From contig DJHY01000187.1 of the NCBI GenBank assembly GCA_002433335.1, forward strand, positions 1-7,407: 7,407 nt of DNA, read 5' to 3'. The stretch is from Rhodospirillaceae bacterium UBA6608 (GTDB lineage Bacteria > Pseudomonadota > Alphaproteobacteria > Rhodospirillales_A > Casp-alpha2). The position numbers and the translations under genes were made by a program. The notes beneath the pieces were generated by a model that was not told where the DNA came from, searched no databases, and was given only the letters and a program-made list of their open reading frames with translations. This document shows positions 1 through 4,845 of the stretch, piece after piece; the first letter of the stretch is position 1, and the number at the start of each line of letters is the position of its first letter.

Positions 1-1232
1 CGGATCAGGGCGATGATCTCGTCGATATTGACGACCGCCACGACCAAACCGGCCAACACATGGGCGCGTTCGCGCGCCTTGGCCAGCTCGTAAATCGTCC
101 GGCGGCGGATGACTTCCTCGCGGAAGGCGACGAAGGCGGCGATGATCTCTTTCAGGTTCATCAGCTTCGGACGGCCACCGTCCAAAGCCAGCATGTTGAC
201 GCCGAACGACGTCTGCAGCGGGGTAAACCGGAACAGTTGCGCCAGCACGACCTCGGGCTCGGCGTCGCGCTTGATTTCAACCACAACGCGAACACCGTCG
301 CGGTCGGATTCGTCACGCAGGTCGGCAATGCCCTCGATCTTCTTGTCGCGCACGGCGTCGGCCATGATCTCGATCATGCGCGCCTTGTTCACCTGATAGG
401 GAACCTCGTGCACGATGATCGCGAAGCGGTCCTTGCGGATTTCCTCGATCGAGGTCTTGCCGCGCACGACGACCGAGCCACGCCCGGTGTGATAGGCGGA
501 AATGATCCCCTGCTTGCCCAGAATCTGCGCCCCGGTCGGAAAATCGGGGCCTTGGACGTGCTCGGCGATCATCTCGTCGATGGTGATGTCCGGATTGTCG
601 ATATAGGCGCAACAGGCCGAAATAACCTCGCCCAGGTTATGGGGCGGGATGTTGGTCGCCATACCGACGGCGATCCCGGCGGCGCCGTTGACCAGCAGGT
701 TCGGGAACCCGGCCGGCAGGACGATCGGCTCGCGCGAGGATTCGTCGTAGTTCGGCTGAAAATCGACGGTATCGCGGTCGATGTCTTCCAACAGGGCATG
801 GGCGGACCGGGCCATGCGGGCTTCGGTGTAACGCATGGCGGCGGCCTTGTCGCCGTCCATGGAGCCGTAGTTGCCCTGCCCGTCGACCAGCGGCAGGCGC
901 ATCGAGAAATCCTGCGCCAGACGCACCATCGCGTCGTAAATCGCCTGGTCGCCATGGGGGTGATATTTACCCATGACATCCCCGACGATACGGGCCGATT
1001 TACGATACGGCTTCCCGGCTTCGTAGCCGTTTTCCTTCATCGAGAACAGAATGCGCCGCTGCACCGGCTTCAGACCGTCGCGCACATCGGGCAGCGCACG
1101 GCTGACGATCACGCTCATCGCGTAATCGAGGTAGGACGAACGCATTTCGTCTTCGATATTGACGAGGCTTACGTCCGAATCGGGCGGCTGCGGCACATCG
1201 CCGTCAGGCGGCAGATCGTCGGGAGGCGTCAA
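1..1232 (-). CDS. gyrA: DNA gyrase subunit A, N-terminal part (runs off left edge)
   Basis: Subunit A of the type II topoisomerase that introduces negative supercoils; it carries the DNA-cleaving tyrosine and works as an A2B2 tetramer with GyrB in the cytoplasm. 410 codons are visible, roughly the first half of a protein of about 900 residues. Landmarks: the [20 protein letters not shown] block (about residues 34-53), [13 protein letters not shown] (88-100, the quinolone-resistance region), catalytic Tyr135 in [11 protein letters not shown] (E. coli Tyr122), then [42 protein letters not shown] and [20 protein letters not shown]. The match to GyrA rather than ParC rests on this order and on the AAAMRYTE and [10 protein letters not shown] blocks. 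The start is TTG at 1232: an in-frame TAA lies three codons upstream, the next ATG (codon 30) falls inside the conserved domain, and an AGGA sits 9 bases before TTG. This gives 13 more residues than E. coli. Position 83 (E. coli numbering) is Gln, residue 96 here. Downstream of a histidine kinase gene, same strand. Confidence 0.97.
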   Translation of the reverse strand, partial: MTPPDDLPPDGDVPQPPDSDVSLVNIEDEMRSSYLDYAMSVIVSRALPDVRDGLKPVQRRILFSMKENGYEAGKPYRKSARIVGDVMGKYHPHGDQAIYDAMVRLAQDFSMRLPLVDGQGNYGSMDGDKAAAMRYTEARMARSAHALLEDIDRDTVDFQPNYDESSREPIVLPAGFPNLLVNGAAGIAVGMATNIPPHNLGEVISACCAYIDNPDITIDEMIAEHVQGPDFPTGAQILGKQGIISAYHTGRGSVVVRGKTSIEEIRKDRFAIIVHEVPYQVNKARMIEIMADAVRDKKIEGIADLRDESDRDGVRVVVEIKRDAEPEVVLAQLFRFTPLQTSFGVNMLALDGGRPKLMNLKEIIAAFVAFREEVIRRRTIYELAKARERAHVLAGLVVAVVNIDEIIALI

Positions 1233-1241
1233 GAAAATTTA

Positions 1242-1245
1242 TCCT
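1242..1245 (-). promoter_or_regulatory. Ribosome binding site deciding the gyrA TTG start
   Basis: On the minus strand AGGA lies 9 bases before the TTG at 1232. A short inverted repeat, CTGA-AAAA-TCAG (1244-1255), overlaps its first two bases, so the site could be partly masked in the mRNA. The overlap is seen in the sequence; a regulatory role is only inferred. Confidence 0.6.
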
Positions 1246-1282
1246 GATTTTTCAGTGAGTTGGAGACCTCTTGGCCCCGCGC

Positions 1283-1296
1283 GCCCGGTCCCGGGC
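1283..1296. repeat. GC-rich inverted repeat in the gyrA leader
   Basis: GCCCGG-TC-CCGGGC is a perfect 6-base inverted repeat with a 2-base centre. It lies in the presumed gyrA 5' leader, about 50 bases before the TTG start. No T-run follows on either strand, so it is not a canonical terminator. It could be a small RNA hairpin or chance in GC-rich sequence. Confidence 0.3.
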
Positions 1297-1370
1297 TGCA
1301 CGTTGTGGATTTTAGCAGATCGGCCCTTCGGGAACAACTTGAACGACGGCAGAAATTCCACCGCCGGGAC

Positions 1371-1376
1371 ATTATA
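1371..1376 (-). promoter_or_regulatory. Probable gyrA promoter (-10 element)
   Basis: The minus strand reads TATAAT, a perfect sigma-70-type -10, inside an AT-rich patch (about 1371-1400) that contrasts with the GC-rich surroundings and begins just after the kinase stop codon (1394-1396). A convincing -35 is missing: at 17 bases spacing the hexamer is AATTAG, at 15 bases TTAGTT. Transcription would start near 1364, giving gyrA a leader of about 130 bases. The position supports transcription of gyrA independent of the kinase. Confidence 0.55.
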
Positions 1377-1393
1377 TTTTTATTTTAAATCAA

Positions 1394-3355
1394 CTAATTA
1401 GATTCGGTTTTTTCCGCAACGCGTTCAGGCGGGAAAACGACCAGCGCCGAGGTCCCGCGACCGACCTCGCTTTCCAGTCTCAGCGTGCCGCCATGCAGTT
1501 CGGCAAAGGCCTTCGCCAGGGGCAGGCCCAGGCCCGTTCCCTCATTGCGCGAAACATGGCTATGACGGACCTGGCTGAACGGCTCCATGATCCGCGGCAG
1601 GTCTTCCGAAGCAATCCCGATCCCCGTGTCGGTGACCATGAACTCCGCGGTTCCGTCCGGCAGGCGGCGGGCCTTCAGCTCGACAGTCCCGCCCTTCGGC
1701 GTGAACTTGATGGCATTGATCAGCAGGTTGAGCAGAATTTGCCGCAGGCGCGTGGGGTCGGCTTCGATCGAACCAAGGTCGCCATGAAAATCGGTCACCA
1801 GACGCAATCCGGCCTTGGACGCCCGCTCGGTCACGATGGTCACGCAGCTTTCCAAAATTTCCCGCAGGTCGACGTCGTACAATTCCAGATGCATCGCCCC
1901 GACCTCGATCCGCGAAATATCGAGCAGATCGTTGATCAGCGTCAGCAGGTGGTGACCGGAATCGTGAATGTATTGGACGTATTGCTTGATCTGCTCCGGC
2001 TGGGCCTTCGCCGGGTCCAGATCACGGACAACTTCGGCAAAACCCATGATGGCGTTCAGCGGCGTGCGCAACTCGTGGCTCATATGCGCCAGGAATTCCG
2101 TCTTGGCCCGGTTGGCGTATTCGACCTCGGCCTTCGAACGCAGCAGTTCCTTTTCGGCGCGGTCGCGTTCGTTGATCTCCATCGTCAGTTCCAAGGTGCG
2201 GTCGGATACGCGCTGCTCCAACTCGTTCTTAAGGCGGCGCATGTCGTCGACAATGCGTTCACGTTCCATCGAACGCGCACGCATCCGCTCGGCCATGGTG
2301 TTGAAATTCGCGGCCAAGGAGGCAATCTCTGCCGGCACCAGCGGGCCTTTGGCGACCACAGGCGCCGGCAGATCGTCGGACGCCAGAAGGCGCGAGGCTT
2401 CCTCGACCTTGGCAATCGGCGCTGTCATCCGCCCGGCCAACCACCAGGCCAAGGCGCAGGACATCAGCAGGCCGATGACCAAGGCGATCTCGCCGCCCTT
2501 GCGGATGACCTCGGCATGAAAGGCCAACTCCCTCTCCGGCTGAGGAACCATCACGCCCCAGCCGTAACGGGGGATCGCCGAAAACCCAGCGACCATCTTC
2601 AAATTCGCGGCGGGGGAAAGGAAACGGGACATCCCGGATTCCCCCGCGATCATGCGGGCGACCGGTTCGACCTTGGCGATATTCTTGACCGCGGCTTCCC
2701 AATCGGGCCGGGGGTGGGAAACGATGTTGCCCTTGTGGTCGATGATCGCCGCATGGCCCTTTTCGCCGAACACGATCAATCGACGTAGTTCCCTGAAAGG
2801 TTCAAGGGACATCCGCGCCGCCGCAATCGGCAGTCCGGCGCGAAATAACACGCCGAACACCGCCGGATAGCCTTCGCTGTCCAATAGGACTTCGGAAAAC
2901 ACGACCCCGCCGCCGGATGACGGCACCCGCGGCTTGATATCCCGCCACATGCGGTCCTGATCGCGCGGCAGGCAGGTCGCCGCCCCCGAGATGACCGTCA
3001 CATCCTGTGGCCGCCGAGCGCCGCTCAGCAGGCAAATCGCCGTCATCCCCTGATCGGAGGCATTCTGCGACACGGTCGGCGACAGACCGCTCAGCGAATA
3101 CTGCATCGACATCGTGTCGAGGCTGTTGCGAAAGGCGTTGAGGTGACTTTCGATGAAGCGCGCCAGGGTTTTCGACAGAACGAACGAGCGCTGCGCGACA
3201 TCGTTGATCTGGATATCAGCCGCTTTGACGTGCAGCCAGAACAGCAGGGTCAGCGAAGGCACGATGCCGACCGCAATCAACGCGAATGCCAAGACGAAGC
3301 GCAACCGCACGCCTTGCCGCCGCTTGGGAACCTCTGTGCCCCCGTCCCTCGCCAT
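1394..3355 (-). CDS. Membrane-bound hybrid-less sensor histidine kinase with periplasmic Cache-like domain
   Basis: A two-component sensor kinase of 653 residues that would autophosphorylate on histidine after sensing a periplasmic or membrane signal. Order of parts: short basic N-terminus, first membrane helix (about 18-41), extracytoplasmic region (42-285) with a double-Cache-like layout, second membrane helix (288-307), HAMP linker (about 306-360), coiled coil (365-415), dimerisation/phosphoacceptor domain with FLAHMSHELRTPLNAIMGFAE (His427), and an ATPase domain with N-box LLNLLINAIKFTP (Asn543, Asn547), G1 box DTGIGI (576-581), F box EPFSQV (591-596) and G2 box GTGLGLP (606-612). All catalytic boxes look intact. 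It ends soon after the ATPase domain, with no receiver domain, and no response regulator gene is in the window. The extracytoplasmic part holds exactly two cysteines (Cys108, Cys128), a possible disulfide. ATG start preceded by GAGG at 6 bases. Ligand and partner cannot be read from the sequence; the Cache call is by layout, not by a profile search. Confidence 0.92.
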   Translation of the reverse strand: MARDGGTEVPKRRQGVRLRFVLAFALIAVGIVPSLTLLFWLHVKAADIQINDVAQRSFVLSKTLARFIESHLNAFRNSLDTMSMQYSLSGLSPTVSQNASDQGMTAICLLSGARRPQDVTVISGAATCLPRDQDRMWRDIKPRVPSSGGGVVFSEVLLDSEGYPAVFGVLFRAGLPIAAARMSLEPFRELRRLIVFGEKGHAAIIDHKGNIVSHPRPDWEAAVKNIAKVEPVARMIAGESGMSRFLSPAANLKMVAGFSAIPRYGWGVMVPQPERELAFHAEVIRKGGEIALVIGLLMSCALAWWLAGRMTAPIAKVEEASRLLASDDLPAPVVAKGPLVPAEIASLAANFNTMAERMRARSMERERIVDDMRRLKNELEQRVSDRTLELTMEINERDRAEKELLRSKAEVEYANRAKTEFLAHMSHELRTPLNAIMGFAEVVRDLDPAKAQPEQIKQYVQYIHDSGHHLLTLINDLLDISRIEVGAMHLELYDVDLREILESCVTIVTERASKAGLRLVTDFHGDLGSIEADPTRLRQILLNLLINAIKFTPKGGTVELKARRLPDGTAEFMVTDTGIGIASEDLPRIMEPFSQVRHSHVSRNEGTGLGLPLAKAFAELHGGTLRLESEVGRGTSALVVFPPERVAEKTESN

Positions 3356-3413
3356 CTAACGCCTCGCTCGCCGCCTCCGTCCGCACACGAACAGGGCCAG
3401 CGCCCACAGGTCC

Positions 3414-3430
3414 GCCGCGCCTTGCGCGGC
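3414..3430. repeat. Perfect inverted repeat between ssb and the kinase gene
   Basis: GCCGCGC-CTT-GCGCGGC: 7-base arms and a 3-base loop, 4 bases from a second hairpin (3434-3459). It lies in the 122-base gap downstream of ssb on the minus strand. No U-run follows, so it is not a classical terminator; with its neighbour it may stabilise the ssb mRNA 3' end or slow polymerase. Confidence 0.45.
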
Positions 3431-3433
3431 CGC

Positions 3434-3459
3434 TTGGCCGACGCTCCCCCGTCGGCCAA
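3434..3459 (-). terminator. Hairpin downstream of ssb, possible weak terminator
   Basis: TTGGCCGAC and GTCGGCCAA form a perfect 9-base stem with an 8-base loop, starting about 18 bases after the ssb stop codon on the minus strand. The stem is strong but is followed by GC-rich sequence instead of a T-run. Efficient intrinsic termination is therefore doubtful; partial attenuation between ssb and the kinase gene or 3'-end protection fits better. Confidence 0.4.
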
Positions 3460-3477
3460 ACCGATAATCCCGATCTG

Positions 3478-3978
3478 TTAGAACGGAATTTCGTCGTCCA
3501 AATCGCCACGGCCGCCGGACGGCGCGTCATTGCCGGGGCTATCCCAGCGCGCGCCGCTATCGTCGCCGCCACTGCTGTAGCCACCGCCGCCGCTGCCGCC
3601 GCCGTAACCACCGCCGCCGCCTTCGCCGCGGCCGTCCAACATGGTCATGACGCCGTTGAACCGCGGCAACACGACTTCGGTGGTATATTTCTCGATACCG
3701 TCGTTACCGGTCCACTTGCGGGTCTGCAAGGTGCCTTCCAGGTAAACCTTGGATCCCTTCTTGAGGTACTTTTCGCAGACGTCGGCCAGGCGCTCGTCAA
3801 ACACCACGACGCGGTGCCATTCGGTCTTTTCCTTGCGCTCCCCGGACTGGCGGTCCTTCCAGGTCTCCGACGTGGCGATCGACATGTTGACGATCTTTCC
3901 CCCGCTCTGGGAAAAGCGCACTTCGGGGTCGCGGCCCAGGTTGCCGACCAGAATGACTTTGTTGACGCTGCCTGCCAT
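3478..3978 (-). CDS. ssb: Single-stranded DNA-binding protein
   Basis: Coats single-stranded DNA during replication, recombination and repair, usually as a homotetramer, and recruits partner enzymes through its C-terminal tip. The 166-residue length is typical. The OB-fold occupies about residues 1-115, beginning [24 protein letters not shown]-stacking aromatics are conserved: Trp40, Trp54, Phe60 and Trp89 (E. coli Trp40, Trp54, Phe60, Trp88). A glycine-rich linker follows (about 116-140, several Gly runs broken by Tyr and Ser), then the acidic tip DLDDEIPF at the extreme C-terminus, so the gene is complete. The ATG at 3978 has GAGGA 5 bases upstream and a TATAAT about 20 bases upstream. It lies 85 bases downstream of the 80-aa gene on the same strand and could be transcribed both from its own promoter and by read-through. 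Its divergent neighbour uvrA is a common partner in alphaproteobacteria. Confidence 0.98.
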   Translation of the reverse strand: MAGSVNKVILVGNLGRDPEVRFSQSGGKIVNMSIATSETWKDRQSGERKEKTEWHRVVVFDERLADVCEKYLKKGSKVYLEGTLQTRKWTGNDGIEKYTTEVVLPRFNGVMTMLDGRGEGGGGGYGGGSGGGGYSSGGDDSGARWDSPGNDAPSGGRGDLDDEIPF

Positions 3979-3996
3979 CTACTTCCTCGCAATCGG

Positions 3997-4002
3997 ATTA
4001 TA
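3997..4002 (-). promoter_or_regulatory. Probable ssb promoter (-10 element)
   Basis: The minus strand reads TATAAT, ending 18 bases before the ssb ATG. A start near 3990 would give a leader of only about a dozen bases, just enough for the GAGGA ribosome site (3984-3988). The hexamer 17 bases upstream (CCCGGG) is not a -35, so either an activator helps or the -10 match is fortuitous. Confidence 0.45.
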
Positions 4003-4063
4003 TGTGGTCTTGGATTTCCCCCGGGATCGAGGGATGACTTTAGCCGGAAACGCGCGGCCGGGG

Positions 4064-4306
4064 CTAGGAATCAGTTGGCATCGGCGGCGGGACGGGCAGG
4101 CCGTCACGGGCCCGCTCGATGAATTCGGAAACCAATTGCTGGATCCGTTCCTCGCTCTCGTCCAGGCGCACCAGCGCCAGAACGCCAATCTCCAACAAGG
4201 CCATGCCATAGACTTCCTGGCTGACCCCGGCGCTCATGAATTCCTGCAAAGCATTCGACAGGATCATATCGGCCTTGTCGAACTGAACGTCGTCGTCGCT
4301 GGGCAT
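4064..4306 (-). CDS. Small acidic protein of unknown function, 80 residues
   Basis: I do not recognise this protein. It is supported as a gene by a very good ribosome site (AGGAG, 6 bases before ATG at 4306), by orientation with ssb 85 bases downstream, and by a natural protein composition. The N-terminus is acidic (MPSDDDVQFD). Residues about 11-68 look like two or three amphipathic helices, including a hydrophobic stretch GMALLEIGVLALVRL (34-48) that is too short and too interrupted by charges to be a convincing membrane span. The C-terminus is a proline-rich tail, PVPPPMPTDS (71-80). No cysteine, no signal peptide and no nucleotide- or metal-binding motif is visible. The position next to ssb and facing uvrA hints at a link with DNA metabolism, but that is guilt by association only. 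It is preceded by an unusually structured leader region. Confidence 0.75.
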   Translation of the reverse strand: MPSDDDVQFDKADMILSNALQEFMSAGVSQEVYGMALLEIGVLALVRLDESEERIQQLVSEFIERARDGLPVPPPMPTDS

Positions 4307-4322
4307 GGCTGGCTCCTAGGCA

Positions 4323-4375
4323 GGGCGTTTCGAACAGGGTTCTTTTAGATCACCCAAACCCGATTGCAAACGCCC
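4323..4375 (-). promoter_or_regulatory. Long imperfect hairpin upstream of the 80-aa gene
   Basis: On the minus strand GGGCGTTT (4368-4375) pairs perfectly with AAACGCCC (4323-4330), and inside it GGGTT (4357-4361) pairs with AACCC (4337-4341), leaving a 15-base apical loop. The hairpin ends 16 bases before the start codon, 5 bases before the AGGAG ribosome site. No T-run follows, so it is not an intrinsic terminator. It could control translation or message stability of the 80-aa gene, or be an alternative partner of the upstream copy of the same motif (4479-4498). Confidence 0.5.
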
Positions 4376-4498
4376 GTCGCCCTTTCGCCGGGGGATAAAA
4401 AACCAAAAAAAACGCCGACCCGATGGGTCGGCGAAGTTCCGTTGGTGTGATTCAGATGGCGCGGATCCGTAGTCGGGGCAAAACCCCATCGCAAACGC
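4354..4498 (-). repeat. 20-base direct repeat flanking the terminator (4354-4373 and 4479-4498)
   Basis: Read on the minus strand, GCGTTTGCGATGGGGTTTTG (4498-4479) and GCGTTTGCAATCGGGTTTGG (4373-4354) agree at 17 of 20 positions and start 125 bases apart. The upstream copy is part of the third hairpin of the putative RNA; the downstream copy forms the 5' arm of the hairpin before the 80-aa gene. The intrinsic terminator lies between them. A duplicated structural element is the simplest reading. Confidence 0.5.
4397..4433 (-). terminator. Rho-independent terminator on the minus strand
   Basis: The minus strand reads CGCCGACCC-ATC-GGGTCGGCG, a perfect 9-base stem with a 3-base loop, followed at once by eight T, GG and six more T. 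This is a textbook intrinsic terminator. It is one-directional, since the plus strand has no T-run after the stem. No protein gene lies upstream on the minus strand before uvrA, so it must end a non-coding transcript or act as an attenuator in the leader of the 80-aa gene. Confidence 0.88.
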
Positions 4499-4636
4499 GC
4501 CGTAACCAAGGATAAGGACGATGGCCCCGTCCCCATGGGGCGAGACCTTTATTGTCCTGCGTCATCCATGCCTTGCGCGAATGCGGGGCCGTTCCACCCC
4601 GCAGCAACAAGGCACTTCCTTGCTTGACCGTCACAC
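4397..4636 (-). ncRNA. Putative structured small RNA or leader RNA, family not recognised
   Basis: Inferred from the terminator at its 3' end and three stable hairpins upstream, none explained by a protein gene. Hairpin 1 (4568-4615): GTGCCTTG pairs with CAAGGCAT, with an inner TGCGGGG/CCCCGCA stem. Hairpin 2 (4515-4558): AGGAC/GTCCT outside, GCCCC/GGGGC inside. Hairpin 3 (4458-4501): GGCGCG/CGCGCC outside, GGGG/CCCC inside. GTGTGA (4631-4636) could close the whole by pairing with TCACAC (4445-4450). The 5' end is uncertain: a weak -10, TATTGT (4635-4640), with GTGAAC 17 bases upstream would start the RNA near 4628, which would exclude that closing stem. I could not match it from memory to 6S, SRP, tmRNA, RNase P or a common riboswitch. 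A GTG-started 60-codon frame crosses it but has no ribosome site. It may be a free sRNA or a terminated leader of the 80-aa gene. Confidence 0.5.
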
Positions 4637-4678
4637 AATATTCAAAATCGCCGATCGGTTCACCTAAAATCGTACAGC

Positions 4679-4702
4679 TTTTTGATTTTTTTTCATTTTT
4701 TT
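4679..4702. promoter_or_regulatory. Phased T-tracts upstream of uvrA
   Basis: Three T-runs of 5, 8 and 7 bases (4679-4683, 4686-4693, 4696-4702) have centres about 8.5 and 9.5 bases apart, near the helical repeat. Such A/T-tracts are known to bend DNA and can act like UP elements or binding sites for nucleoid proteins. The stretch stands out sharply in a GC-rich region and lies just upstream of the presumed uvrA promoter. Confidence 0.45.
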
Positions 4703-4730
4703 GTGAACTTTTACAAATTCCATTTGTGAA
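4700..4730 (+). promoter_or_regulatory. Overlapping inverted and direct repeats: candidate uvrA promoter/operator
   Basis: TTTGTGAA occurs twice in direct orientation (4700-4707 and 4723-4730). Between them ACAAAT (4713-4718) forms inverted repeats both ways: TTTGT-N8-ACAAA (4700-4717) and ACAAAT-TCC-ATTTGT (4713-4727). The N8 form has the layout, but not the bases, of the gammaproteobacterial LexA box (CTGT-N8-ACAG). The alphaproteobacterial type GTTC-N7-GTTC is not present here; GAAC-N7-AATT is the nearest. Possible core promoters are TTTTCA (4690-4695) with TACAAA (4712-4717), spacing 16, or TTTACA (4710-4715) with a poor -10 near 4733. Either way the repeats overlap RNA polymerase contacts. 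The factor is unknown. From 4731 to 4845 I see only the uvrA leader, with no convincing open frame. Confidence 0.45.
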
Positions 4731-4845
4731 GTTATTCGCAACGCGAGTCCTTCTTTACGGAACCGGCCCCGCCCATTATGACTGTTCGCTTGTGAAGGCG
4801 GCCGCCGGCGACCGCCATTCCTCCCCCACGGTATTCGGAACTTTC

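Noticed and set aside
60..1247. 395-codon open frame on the plus strand
   Set aside because: It is antisense to gyrA, whose conserved motifs are unmistakable. GC-rich codon bias opens long shadow frames; the translation is rich in His, Asp, Gly and Val and resembles no family.
1493..2788. 431-codon open frame on the plus strand
   Set aside because: Antisense to the histidine kinase, which carries all catalytic boxes. Low-information composition rich in Gln, Arg and Gly; a codon-bias shadow.
3575..3630. Repetitive GC-rich stretch resembling a minisatellite
   Set aside because: It encodes the glycine-rich linker of SSB, which is normal for this protein.
3286..4122. 278-codon open frame on the plus strand
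   Set aside because: Antisense to ssb and part of the kinase gene; long alanine runs come from the glycine-linker codons of ssb read backwards.
4331..4341. GAAC-N3-GTTC palindrome as a LexA box
   Set aside because: The spacer is wrong for both the Gram-positive type (GAAC-N4-GTTC) and the alphaproteobacterial type (GTTC-N7-GTTC).
4452..4634. 60-codon GTG-started minus-strand frame over the structured RNA
   Set aside because: No ribosome site before the GTG, odd composition rich in Arg, Trp, Pro and Gly, and the DNA is better explained by the hairpins. A small peptide is not fully excluded.
4778..4795. Five-codon mini-frame ATG...TGA in the uvrA leader
   Set aside because: No ribosome site and too short to tell from chance; no leader-peptide composition such as repeated identical codons.
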